Positions 50,210 through 57,844 of a DNA stretch of 64,000 nucleotides are shown piece after piece. The stretch's first letter is position 1. Each line of letters begins with the position of its first letter. A model generated the notes under the pieces. It had not been told where the DNA came from, ran no database searches, and saw nothing but the letters and a program-made list of their open reading frames with translations. This stretch comes from F23-D06 sp947165685 (GTDB lineage: Bacteria > Bacteroidota > Bacteroidia > Bacteroidales > WCHB1-69): positions 1 to 64,000 of the forward strand of contig CAMVBK010000006.1 of assembly GCA_947165685.1 (NCBI GenBank), given 5' to 3'. Position numbers and translations under genes: made by a program.

Positions 50210-50325
50210 TTTAGTAGTTTAGTAGTTTAGTAGTTTAGTAGTTTAGAGGGTTAGTGGTTTAGTAGTTTAGTGGTTTAGTGGTTTAGTAGTTTAGTAGTTT
50301 AGTAGTTTATAGTTAGTTATAGTTC
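50210..50325. repeat. 8-bp array, unit GTTTAGTA
   Basis: At least 13 units (gtttagta, gtttagtg, gggttagtg) begin 14 bp upstream of the mnmE start codon. It ends in TTATAGTTAGTTATAG. Confidence 0.9.
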
Positions 50326-50378
50326 AAAGCAAAAGAATCCTTGGTTGCCTTAAAATAGAGAGACTGCGGATCGCCTTG

Positions 50379-50502
50379 GCCAGCCAACAGCCAACAGCCA
50401 ATAGCCAACAGCCAATAGCCAACAGCCAACATCCAACATCCAACAGCCAATAGCCAATAGCCAACAGCTAATAGCCAACAGCTAACAGCCAATAGCCAAC
50501 AG
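50379..50502. repeat. Heptad array, unit CAACAGC/CAATAGC
   Basis: About 17 units (caacagc, caatagc, caacatc, taatagc, taacagc) run right up to the stop codon of the yciO-family gene at 50503. Confidence 0.92.
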
Positions 50503-51120
50503 CTAAAGCAACGACACATCGCCTTTCCCTTCGCGGATGATTTCCAAGGCGCCGCCGGTGCAATCGACCACCGTGGAGGGGATGTTGTCGCCGTAGCCGC
50601 CGTCGATGACGATGTCAACCTGGTCGCCGTAGCGTTCGTAGATGAGCTCGGGGTCGGTGGTGTATTCGATCACCTCGTCGTCGTCCTTCACGGAGGTGGA
50701 GAGGATGGGATGGCCGAGCTGGCGCACGATCTCGCGGATGATGTTGTTGTCGGGGATGCGTATGCCGACGGTCTTCTTGTTGCTCTGCAGGAGCTTCGGC
50801 ACGCTGTTGTTCGCTTCGAGGATGAAGGTGAACGGCCCGGGGAGCACCCGTTTCATCGTTTTGAACACGCTGTTGTCCAAAGGCTTGGTGTAATCCGCGA
50901 GGTTGCTCAGGTCATGACAGATGAAGGTCATGGCGTTCTTTTTCTTACGCTCTCCCAAAATCTCCGTGATGCGCTCGACGCTCTTCGGCTTGAAGATGTC
51001 GCAGCCAATGCCGTAGATCGTGTCGGTCGGATAAATGACGGTGCCGCCGTCCTGCAGACATTCCACCACGGTGTTCACGGCTTTCGGGTTCGGATTCTCA
51101 GGATATATCTTCAGTAGCAT
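50503..51120 (-). CDS. YciO/TsaC (Sua5-YrdC) family protein
   Basis: 205 residues from the ATG at 51120; a TTG 15 bp earlier lies inside a heptad array and is unlikely. The YrdC fold is recognisable from DGGTVIYPTDTIYGIGCD, the KKKNAMTFICHDLSNLADYT segment, LPGPFTFILEAN, TVGIRIPDN, LGHPILSTSV and the C-terminal PSTVVDCTGG. The family makes L-threonylcarbamoyladenylate for the t6A modification of tRNA. This sequence is closer to the YciO branch in length and in its central segment, and YciO proteins may have a weaker or different activity. It is probably cotranscribed with mnmE. Confidence 0.88.
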   Translation of the reverse strand: MLLKIYPENPNPKAVNTVVECLQDGGTVIYPTDTIYGIGCDIFKPKSVERITEILGERKKKNAMTFICHDLSNLADYTKPLDNSVFKTMKRVLPGPFTFILEANNSVPKLLQSNKKTVGIRIPDNNIIREIVRQLGHPILSTSVKDDDEVIEYTTDPELIYERYGDQVDIVIDGGYGDNIPSTVVDCTGGALEIIREGKGDVSLL

Positions 51121-51121
51121 A

Positions 51122-51196
51122 GTTTCAAGTTTCAAGTTTCAGGTTTCAGGTTTCAGGTTCTCAAAGTTCAAGGTTCAAGGTTCTAAGCTCTAAGTG
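51122..51196. repeat. Heptad array between SRP RNA and the yciO-family gene
   Basis: Ten or more units in one register: tttcaag, tttcaag, tttcagg three times, ttctcaa, agttcaa, ggttcaa, ggttcta, agctcta. It starts 2 bp upstream of the ATG at 51120. Confidence 0.9.
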
Positions 51197-51202
51197 CACA
51201 AA

Positions 51203-51309
51203 AAAAGAAGGGTAAGCTACTTATATCGCATCGCTACAACCTTAATGCCCTTGCTACATTCCTGTCCTGGGGGAGTTATAAGGGAGCAGATCGTATAAGA
51301 CTTACCCGC
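51203..51309 (-). ncRNA. ffs: Signal recognition particle RNA (4.5S-like)
   Basis: On the minus strand the RNA starts with GCGGGTAAG and ends CTTACCC, which pair. Inside are CTTATA/TATAAG, CTGC/GTAG, CCTTA/TAAGG and CCC/GGG stems. The apical part reads CAGG-ACA-GGAA-TGT-AGCA, which is the universal SRP domain IV with its CAGG/AGCA internal loop and GGAA tetraloop. The three closing pairs differ from E. coli (UCC/GGA) by compensating changes. A -7 box lies just upstream and a T7 run just downstream. The RNA binds Ffh for membrane targeting of nascent proteins. Confidence 0.92.
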
Positions 51310-51311
51310 TG

Positions 51312-51319
51312 CAAAAATA
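51312..51319 (-). promoter_or_regulatory. -7 box of the SRP RNA gene
   Basis: TATTTTTG on the minus strand. It places the transcript start at about 51305-51308, which agrees with the 5' stem. Confidence 0.7.
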
Positions 51320-51340
51320 CAATTTTTTCGATTCGGTGCG

Positions 51341-52759
51341 CTAATATCCTAAAATTTTCAGCATCGACTTGTAACTCTGCTCTTTAGCGAAGAGTTTGGT
51401 GCAGATTTCGCCTTCCTCGTCGCGGTAGATGATGATGTGTTTCGGCGCGGGGGTCATGCAATGCTGTATTCCGCCGTAGCCGCCGAGGGCGTCCTGGTAA
51501 GCGCCGGTGTTGAACAGTCCGATGTACTGGATGTCCTCCGGACTGTCGCTTTCGGGGTAGTTGGCCGAGTCGATGTGGGGGAGGAAGACGGCGTTGAGGT
51601 GCGACTCGGAGTTGTAGTAGTCGTGGCTGTCGCAGGTGAGGCCGCCGAGGAAGACGCGCTCGTAGGCCTTGTCCCAGTTGTTGATGGCCAGGATGATGAA
51701 CTGCTGGTTGATGGCCCATGTGTCGGGCAGGGTGGTCATGAAGGAACTGTCGATCATATTCCACAACTCCCTGTCGTTCTGGCGTTTCTGTTGAAGCACG
51801 GAGAAGAGCGCGGCGCTGGCCTCGCCCACGGTGAACGATCCGAACTCAGTGAAAATGTCGGGCTCCTTCACGCCTTCGCGGTCGCAGATGATCTTGATCT
51901 GGGCGATGATTTCCTCGGCCATGTACTCGTAGTCGTAGTCGAAGGAGAGCGAGTTCTTGATGGGGAATCCGCCGCCGATGTTCAGCGAGTCGAGCTCGGG
52001 GCAGATTTTCTTGAGGTCGCAGTAGAGGTTCACGCACTTGGTGAGCTCGTTCCAGTAGTAGGCCGTGTCTTGGATGCCGGTGTTGATGAAGAAATGCAGC
52101 ATCTTGAGCTCGCAGTTGGGGTTGTTCTTGATTTTGTCGCGGTAGAAGGGGATCACGTCGTTGTAGCGGATGCCGAGGCGCGAGGTGTAGAACTCGAAGC
52201 GCGGCTCCTCCTCAGAGGCGATGCGGATGCCGACCTTGCACTTCGTCTTGAGTTTCCGCTCCAACTGGTCGAACTCCTTTTTGCTGTCGAACACCGGGAT
52301 GGTGTTCACGTAGCCCTGTTCCAGCAACTCCACGATGTTGTCGATGTAAATCTGCCGTTTGAAGCCGTTGCATATAATGTAATTCTCCTTGTCGAAGAGG
52401 CCCTGCTCATGCAGCGTCTGGATCAGGTTGATGTCGAACGCGGAGGAGGTCTCGATGTGCACATCGTTCTTCAGCACCTCCGACATCACGAACTCGAAAT
52501 GGTTGCTCTTGGTGCAGTAGCAGTAGTGGTAGGCACCCTTGTAGTCGGACTTCGCGATGGCCACGTTGAACCAGCGCTTGGCCTTCTGGATGTTCGCCGA
52601 AATCTTCGGCAAATAGGTGATTTTCAGCGGCGTGCCATACTGCTTGATGATGTCCATCAACGGCACTTCGTTGAAAAACAGGTTGTTGTCCTCCACACGG
52701 AACTCCTCCTGCGGGAATTCATACGTCTGCGAAATCAGGTCGATGTACTTGGTTTTCAT
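51341..52759 (-). CDS. speA: Arginine decarboxylase (fold-type III, Bacteroidota type)
   Basis: 472 residues of the alanine-racemase-fold (DAP/ornithine/arginine) decarboxylase family. Landmarks: the PLP lysine in YCTKSNHF, HVETSSAFD-like HIETSSAFD, HFFINTG, the phosphate-binding GGGFP, EFGSFTVGEASA, the partner-subunit motif CDSHDYY and GLFNTGAYQDALGGYGG. In Bacteroidota this protein is annotated as biosynthetic arginine decarboxylase, making agmatine for polyamine synthesis. A lysine or diaminopimelate substrate cannot be excluded from sequence. It is cytosolic and dimeric. A TACTTTTG box lies 31 bp upstream; adk is the gene before it. Confidence 0.85.
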   Translation of the reverse strand: MKTKYIDLISQTYEFPQEEFRVEDNNLFFNEVPLMDIIKQYGTPLKITYLPKISANIQKAKRWFNVAIAKSDYKGAYHYCYCTKSNHFEFVMSEVLKNDVHIETSSAFDINLIQTLHEQGLFDKENYIICNGFKRQIYIDNIVELLEQGYVNTIPVFDSKKEFDQLERKLKTKCKVGIRIASEEEPRFEFYTSRLGIRYNDVIPFYRDKIKNNPNCELKMLHFFINTGIQDTAYYWNELTKCVNLYCDLKKICPELDSLNIGGGFPIKNSLSFDYDYEYMAEEIIAQIKIICDREGVKEPDIFTEFGSFTVGEASAALFSVLQQKRQNDRELWNMIDSSFMTTLPDTWAINQQFIILAINNWDKAYERVFLGGLTCDSHDYYNSESHLNAVFLPHIDSANYPESDSPEDIQYIGLFNTGAYQDALGGYGGIQHCMTPAPKHIIIYRDEEGEICTKLFAKEQSYKSMLKILGY

Positions 52760-52789
52760 TGCCTCTTATTTGGTGAATTTAAAATGCCG

Positions 52790-52797
52790 CAAAAGTA
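52790..52797 (-). promoter_or_regulatory. -7 box of the speA gene
   Basis: TACTTTTG on the minus strand, between adk and speA; no clear -33. Confidence 0.5.
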
Positions 52798-52839
52798 TAT
52801 AAAAATTGAATATGGAACGGGCTGCATTCTTCAGGGCCG

Positions 52840-53409
52840 TCACAACGCCTCCACCACTTTGCAGATGTCGGCGAAGACATGCTCGATGTCCTGCATTCCG
52901 TTGATTTCCACTAATTTGCCTTGTTCGCGGTAATAGTCCACCAACGGCATGGTCTGGGCGAAGAAGTTTTCCACGCGGGCCTTGACGGTGGCGGGGGTGT
53001 CGTCGGCGCGCTGCTCGATTTCCGCGCGCTTGAGGATGCGGCGCTGCACCTCGTCCATCTCCACTTTCAGGTAGATCACCTTGGTGATGTCAAGGGAGGG
53101 GAAGAAAGTCGTGTCGTCGAGCATCTCCGCCTGCTTGATGGTGCGGGGCACGCCATCGAAGATGAAGCCTTTGCTGTCGGCGTGCTTCTCGATGTGGTTG
53201 CGCAACATGCCGAGGGTGATGTCGTCGGGACAGAGGTCGCCGCGGTTGATGATCTCTTGCGCCTTGAGCCCCAGCGGGGTCTTGTGGGAGATCTCGTAAC
53301 GGAACAGGTCGCCGGTGGAGACGTGCTCAAGGTTGAATTTTTCGGCCATCTGCTTGGCCTGGGTGCCTTTCCCGCTGCCGGGCGCACCGAACATGACGAT
53401 GTTTATCAT
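52840..53409 (-). CDS. adk: Adenylate kinase
   Basis: 189 residues, the short-lid form typical of Bacteroidota. The P-loop is GAPGSGKGTQA (8-18), STGDLFR binds AMP, FDGVPRT is the usual FDGFPRT with Val for Phe, and the short lid is RRILKRAEIEQRADDTP. It interconverts ATP plus AMP with 2 ADP in the cytosol. It follows hpt on the same strand; in many Bacteroidota the two are neighbours or fused, here they are separate with a 204-bp array between them. Confidence 0.96.
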   Translation of the reverse strand: MINIVMFGAPGSGKGTQAKQMAEKFNLEHVSTGDLFRYEISHKTPLGLKAQEIINRGDLCPDDITLGMLRNHIEKHADSKGFIFDGVPRTIKQAEMLDDTTFFPSLDITKVIYLKVEMDEVQRRILKRAEIEQRADDTPATVKARVENFFAQTMPLVDYYREQGKLVEINGMQDIEHVFADICKVVEAL

Positions 53410-53613
53410 AATGGGTTAGTGGGTTAGTGGGTTAGTGGATTAGTGGTTTAGAGGTTTAGAGGTTTAGAAGATTAGTGGTTTAGAAGTTTAGTGGATTAGT
53501 GGGTTAGTGGGTTAGAAGTTTAGTGGATTAGTGGTTTAGAGGTTTAGTGGGTTAGTTATTAGTTATTGTTATAGTTATTAGTTATAGTTATTAGTCATAG
53601 TTATAGTCATTAG
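53410..53613. repeat. 8-bp array filling the whole adk-hpt gap
   Basis: About 17 units of GGGTTAGT, GGATTAGT, GGTTTAGA and relatives are followed by TTATTAG/TTATAG/TCATAG units. It extends from 3 bp before the adk start codon to the hpt stop codon. Confidence 0.9.
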
Positions 53614-54153
53614 TCATTGTCTAAGTTGGTAAATGTCATTGAGGTTGCGGCCGTAGCCGTCGTAGTCGAGGCCGTGGCCGATGACGAACTTGTCGGGGAT
53701 GCGGAAGCCGACGTAGTGGACGGGGAGGTCCGCTTTGTAGGCGTCGGGCTTCATGGTCATGGTGGCGATGCGCACGTCTTTCGCGCCGGCCTTGGTCAGC
53801 ATGTCGTGCAGGTGGATGTAGGTGCGGCCGGTATCGACGATGTCCTCGAGGATGAGGATCCGTTTCCCGCGAACGTCCTCGTTGAGGCCGATGAGGCTGT
53901 TGATGCTGCCGGTTGACTCGGTCCCGCTGTAGGAGGATACTTTCACGCAGGTGATCCGGCAGCGGATGTCTATCTGTTTCAGCAGCTCGGTGGCGAAAAA
54001 GACGGCTCCGTTCAGGGTGATGAGGAAAATGGGATCGTCGTCACGGTATTCCTGGGAGATTTCCGCAGCCATACGGGTGATTTCCGCATCGATTTGGTCG
54101 GAGAGGATATATTTCACAAAAGTTTTGTCAAAAAAGGTGACGGTTTCACTCAT
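53614..54153 (-). CDS. hpt: Hypoxanthine phosphoribosyltransferase
   Basis: 179 residues. The PRPP-binding motif is ILILEDIVDTGRT, the flexible loop is in VKVSSYSGTESTGSI, LNGAVFFATELL forms the first phosphate-binding turn, and PDKFVIGHGLDYDG is the purine-binding hood. It salvages hypoxanthine and guanine to IMP and GMP with PRPP. It is the first gene of the hpt-adk-speA series, with a -7 box 23 bp upstream. Confidence 0.95.
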   Translation of the reverse strand: MSETVTFFDKTFVKYILSDQIDAEITRMAAEISQEYRDDDPIFLITLNGAVFFATELLKQIDIRCRITCVKVSSYSGTESTGSINSLIGLNEDVRGKRILILEDIVDTGRTYIHLHDMLTKAGAKDVRIATMTMKPDAYKADLPVHYVGFRIPDKFVIGHGLDYDGYGRNLNDIYQLRQ

Positions 54154-54175
54154 ATTGTCTGAAAATTTCCGACTG

Positions 54176-54183
54176 CAAAAATA
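54176..54183 (-). promoter_or_regulatory. -7 box of hpt
   Basis: TATTTTTG on the minus strand; no clear -33. Confidence 0.5.
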
Positions 54184-54302
54184 ATCTTTTTACCATGAAT
54201 TGTTCTTTCTGTTGAAAAAAAGTGTTGTTTTTGTATGTAATATGTTGATTGTCAGTCGCTATTTTTGTGCCGTTATGTGTCGAAAACTGCCTGTGCGGGG
54301 AC

Positions 54303-54355
54303 AAAAAAAAAGAGTCCTCTTGGAAAAGACGCCTTAGACTTTCCCAAGAGGACTC
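54303..54355 (-). terminator. Terminator of the carbohydrate-binding protein gene
   Basis: A perfect 12-bp stem (GAGTCCTCTTGG / CCAAGAGGACTC, 54312-54323 with 54344-54355) with a 20-base loop is followed by a T run on the minus strand. Confidence 0.88.
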
Positions 54356-54386
54356 GATCCGATATGTTTTTTTGAAGGCAGTGCCG

Positions 54387-56372
54387 TTATCTCGTGACGA
54401 AGACCTTCTTCGCGGGATGGTCGCCGACTTTGACGAGATAGATGCCCGTGGCGAGGCCTCTGTCGCCTACTCGGCGGCCTTCCATGTTGAACACGCTCAC
54501 GTTGCAGCCGTCGCAGCCTTCCACCACGATGTTGCCGTTCTGGACCTTGACCGTGATGCTCTCCACGGCGAATTCTTCGATACCATCGACCACGTCGCTG
54601 CCGCTGACGTAGCAGTTCGCCTCAAAATGAGGTGTGCCGCCGCTGATGGTGTTGCCATTGGCGATGGACGGTGTTGAGGGGGCGGAGATGAACGTGGAAC
54701 CACTGTTGGTGCCGCCAGGGCCGCCGCCAGGGCCGCCACCGCCGGGACCACCGCCTCCAGGACCGCCGCCGGTGCTGATGGAGGGCGTGTAGAATGCCAC
54801 GGCGTTGTCACCGTAGGTTACAGTGTACCAGCTGTTTCCACTGACAGAGGAAGACTGTATGTAGGGCTGGTTGATGCTGCTGCCGTTCTCGATTCCGCCC
54901 ACGGCAATGACGACACCGCCGTTGACATAAACCTTCTTCCCGCCCTCGCTGTTGGCGTCGATGGCCAACTCTGGAGAACGGGAGCCGATGGCATAGACCA
55001 GGCCGCCGTTGAGGTAGCAGTTGCCGTTGGCGTCGAGGCCGTCGTTGTTGGTCGCGCGCGAATAGACATAGCCTCCGGTGATGGTCAGGTCCTGGCCGGC
55101 GTTGATGCCGTCGTCGTAGGAATTGATAAAGACTTCGCCGCCGTTGATGTCCAGCGTGTTCTTGCATTCAATGCCTTCGGCGTTGGTGCCGGTGGTCGTC
55201 ACCTTGATGTAGCCGCCGTCAACCACCATTCCGCCGCTGTAGGTGTAGCTGTTGCCGACCTGGGTCTTCAGCCCGGCCTTGATGCCCTTGGGCGATGAGT
55301 AGTAGCTGCTGCTGACGTGGTCGGTGTTGCCGGTGTAGTTGGTGTTCTCCGTTGTGCCGTTGTTGTAGTAGAGGCCGCCGGAGGTCGCCACGGTGATGGT
55401 GCCGTCGTGGATGGTCATCACGCTGTCGCACTTCATGCCCTTGCCGCCGGAGCCGGTGGCGGTCAGGTTGAGCGTGCCGCCGCTGACGGTCAGGTTGTGG
55501 TCGCTGCTCAAGCCGCAGGCCGCCTTGGTCTCTAAGTCGTCCTCATCCCAGGCGCCCTTGCCCGTGGTGGTGACAGTGATGTCGCCTCCGGAGATGAACA
55601 TGTCGCCGGCGCATTTGATGCCCTTGGCGGCGGCAGCGGCGCAGGTGATGTTGATGGTGCCGCCGCTGATGTACATGTTGCCGGAGTCCTCATCCTCGTG
55701 GTCGGTGGTCTCGCCCGTCGAGACGTCGCCGTCGAGGTCGCACTGGATGCCGTCGTCAGCGGTGCCGCTGATGTTGACGGTGCCGCTCTCCATGAGGAAA
55801 TATTCGTTGCAGGAGATGCCGTCGCCCACGGCGGAGGTCACGTTGATGGTGGCGTTTTTCACGCTGATGTACTCGCCGGCCTTGATGGCGTGCTTCACGT
55901 TGCCCACCACGTTGAGCGTGCCCTGCTGCTTGAATTCGGCGTGCCCCTTCACGTAGAGACAGCCCTTCTGCTCGCCGGAAGCCGCATCAGCGAGGGTGTT
56001 GGTAGTTCCGTTGACCACTTTCACGTTGATGCGCTTGCCGTTCTGGATGTGGATGGCGGCGCCGCTATAGACCGGGGTGGTGTTGGTCAGCGTGAGACCG
56101 TTGAGCTCGATGGTGGCCTTGTAAGACCCCGACATGTAGAACTCGCCGTCGGTCGATGTCCCGCTCAGTGTATAGGTGATTTCGGTGGCGAGGGAGTCGC
56201 TCTGCGCGATGGAGACATGCGCACCGCTCTGCGTGACGGTCAGGTAGGGGGCCACGTCGCTCGCCACATTGACCGTCGCCGTCGAGCCGTTATAGACGAC
56301 TTCGACAGTGTCTTGTGCGACAGCGGACAGGGTCATCGCCAGGGCGACAATAAGAGTGGTCATTTTTTTCAT
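54387..56372 (-). CDS. T9SS-exported Cthe_2159-type carbohydrate-binding protein
   Basis: About 661 residues from the ATG at 56372; a reading from 56405 would begin inside the promoter. Signal peptide MKKMTTLIVALAMTLSAVAQ. The main part (about 60-520) is a right-handed beta-helix of the carbohydrate-binding family first described as Cthe_2159: repeated GTLNVVGNVKHAIKA, MESGTVNISGTADDGIQCD, ISGGTINITCAAAAAKGIKCAG, INGGEVFINSYDDGINAGQDL, TNNDGLDANGNCYLNGG. Known members bind acidic polysaccharides and calcium. A Gly/Pro linker ((GGGPG)n) follows. The last 75 residues are a T9SS type A sorting domain (VSVFNMEGRRVG, ATGIYLVKV, KKVFVTR). The product should be surface-exposed. Confidence 0.9.
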   Translation of the reverse strand: MKKMTTLIVALAMTLSAVAQDTVEVVYNGSTATVNVASDVAPYLTVTQSGAHVSIAQSDSLATEITYTLSGTSTDGEFYMSGSYKATIELNGLTLTNTTPVYSGAAIHIQNGKRINVKVVNGTTNTLADAASGEQKGCLYVKGHAEFKQQGTLNVVGNVKHAIKAGEYISVKNATINVTSAVGDGISCNEYFLMESGTVNISGTADDGIQCDLDGDVSTGETTDHEDEDSGNMYISGGTINITCAAAAAKGIKCAGDMFISGGDITVTTTGKGAWDEDDLETKAACGLSSDHNLTVSGGTLNLTATGSGGKGMKCDSVMTIHDGTITVATSGGLYYNNGTTENTNYTGNTDHVSSSYYSSPKGIKAGLKTQVGNSYTYSGGMVVDGGYIKVTTTGTNAEGIECKNTLDINGGEVFINSYDDGINAGQDLTITGGYVYSRATNNDGLDANGNCYLNGGLVYAIGSRSPELAIDANSEGGKKVYVNGGVVIAVGGIENGSSINQPYIQSSSVSGNSWYTVTYGDNAVAFYTPSISTGGGPGGGGPGGGGPGGGPGGTNSGSTFISAPSTPSIANGNTISGGTPHFEANCYVSGSDVVDGIEEFAVESITVKVQNGNIVVEGCDGCNVSVFNMEGRRVGDRGLATGIYLVKVGDHPAKKVFVTR

Positions 56373-56402
56373 AATGTTTTGATTAAGTTTGAAATTAGCC
56401 TG

Positions 56403-56410
56403 CAAAAATA
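56403..56410 (-). promoter_or_regulatory. -7 box of the carbohydrate-binding protein gene
   Basis: TATTTTTG on the minus strand, 31 bp from the ATG at 56372; this decides the start. Confidence 0.6.
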
Positions 56411-56470
56411 GTACTATTTTGTTTATGTCGGGTTTGGCGAGATTGTGGAAAGTTTTGGCAAATTGTCAGA

Positions 56471-56499
56471 TTTGTGTTGTCTGAAAAAGTGTATCTTTG
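56471..56499 (+). promoter_or_regulatory. Promoter of dinB
   Basis: TTTG -33 (56471-56474), 17-bp spacer and TATCTTTG -7 box (56492-56499). The start of transcription should be near 56506, only about 20 bases before the proposed start codon. Confidence 0.7.
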
Positions 56500-56526
56500 C
56501 GCTGTTCATCTTAAAACTGTAAGAGT

Positions 56527-57747
56527 CTGAATCAGATAATTATACATGTCGATATGGATGCGTTTTACGCTTCGGTGGAGATTCGCGACAACCCGGCGTT
56601 GAGAGGGCAGCCGCTCATCATCGGCGCCCTGCCGCGCGAGCGCGGGGTGGTGGCCACCTGCAGCTATGAGGCGCGGAAGTACGGCGTGCGCTCGGCGATG
56701 AACATCAAGGAGGCCTACCGCCGCTGTCCCCAGGGCATCTTCATGCATCCCGATTTCAACAAATACAAGGCGGTTTCGGAGCAACTGAACGCTATCTGGA
56801 ACACTTACGCCACGGTCTCGCAGCGGATTTCGCTCGATGAAGCGTATCTCGATGTCACTGCGCAGGCCGGCGACTGGGAAGGGGCGCGCCGCATCGGGCA
56901 CCTCATCAAGCAGCGCACCTTGGAAGAGGTCGGACTTACCTGCTCCGTGGGCGTGGCTTACAGCAAGACCGCCGCCAAGATGGCCAGCGAGGAGGACAAG
57001 CCGGACGGCTATTTCGAAATCCCCACCGCCGACGACTTCGTGAACCTCATCATCGACCGTGATGTGAGCGTGCTCTACACGGTCGGGGAACAGACCGCCA
57101 AGAAGTTGCACGAGGTTGGCATACACACTGTGCGCGACCTCCGGCAACGCACCGACGATGTGGTGCGCCTGCTCGGCAAGAACGGCCAGTGGCTCACCCA
57201 GGTCGCTTTCGGCATCGATGACCGCAAGGTGGTGCCTTATCGTCCGCAGGATGCCAAATCCGTCGGGCGCGAGGTGACGTTCCAGAAAGATGTCGGCAAT
57301 TATTATCTGTTGAAAGATGTCCTGCTCCTGCTGGCCCTCAGTGTGGTGCATCGCGCCAGCCGCTACAATTTGCGCGGAAAGGGGGTTACCTTGAAACTGA
57401 CCTATTCCAACATGCAGAGTATCAGCCGTTCGCGTTCCATTCCCTTGGCCACCTCGTCGGCCGTCACCATCTATCGTGAGGCCGCCGCGATGCTCGATGG
57501 GGTGCGCTGGGAGTCTGCACGCCTCATCGGGGTGAGCCTCCACAACCTCTCCGCCCGCGAAGAGGGACAGATGGTCATCCGCGATCTTTTGGAAGACCAG
57601 ACGCAGCAAGAGGACGAGCTTCGAGGGTTGCTCAATGCGTTGCAGGCCCGCTACGGCCTCGACTTCGCCGGGCACCTCGACCAAGTCGTCCAAATGGAAA
57701 CGCTTCATAAGACGGTGGAGTATATGCGGAGGCATTTTCGGCCGTAA
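56527..57747 (+). CDS. dinB: DNA polymerase IV (Y-family)
   Basis: 406 residues if read from the CTG at 56527. The catalytic palm is present: IIHVDMDAFYASVE with the first metal-binding Asp, SLDEAYLDVT with the Asp-Glu pair, and CSVGVAYSKTAAKMAS. A helix-hairpin-helix (VGEQTAKKLHEVGIHTVRDL) and the little-finger domain follow. No sliding-clamp motif is obvious at the C-terminus. The first ATG in frame (56554) would cut the protein after HVD and remove a catalytic Asp, so translation must begin earlier. In-frame codons between the stop at 56512 and that ATG offer only CTG, ATA or ATT. It carries out error-prone translesion synthesis. Confidence 0.92.
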   Translation: MNQIIIHVDMDAFYASVEIRDNPALRGQPLIIGALPRERGVVATCSYEARKYGVRSAMNIKEAYRRCPQGIFMHPDFNKYKAVSEQLNAIWNTYATVSQRISLDEAYLDVTAQAGDWEGARRIGHLIKQRTLEEVGLTCSVGVAYSKTAAKMASEEDKPDGYFEIPTADDFVNLIIDRDVSVLYTVGEQTAKKLHEVGIHTVRDLRQRTDDVVRLLGKNGQWLTQVAFGIDDRKVVPYRPQDAKSVGREVTFQKDVGNYYLLKDVLLLLALSVVHRASRYNLRGKGVTLKLTYSNMQSISRSRSIPLATSSAVTIYREAAAMLDGVRWESARLIGVSLHNLSAREEGQMVIRDLLEDQTQQEDELRGLLNALQARYGLDFAGHLDQVVQMETLHKTVEYMRRHFRP

Positions 57748-57787
57748 ACGGCGGCGCTCGGGGGCGCGGTGATATGTGAAAAAATCG

Positions 57788-57795
57788 TACTTTTG
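57788..57795 (+). promoter_or_regulatory. -7 box of the MurL-like gene
   Basis: TACTTTTG, 49 bp before the ATG at 57845. It rules out the GTG at 57776 as start. Confidence 0.6.
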
Positions 57796-57844
57796 CCGCT
57801 TCGTTTTACAGGACAGAAACCTTGTTTGTCGCACAATAAAGCTT

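Noticed and set aside
50379..50502. CRISPR array
   Set aside because: Units are 7 bp with no spacers of regular length and no cas genes; the same holds for the other arrays.
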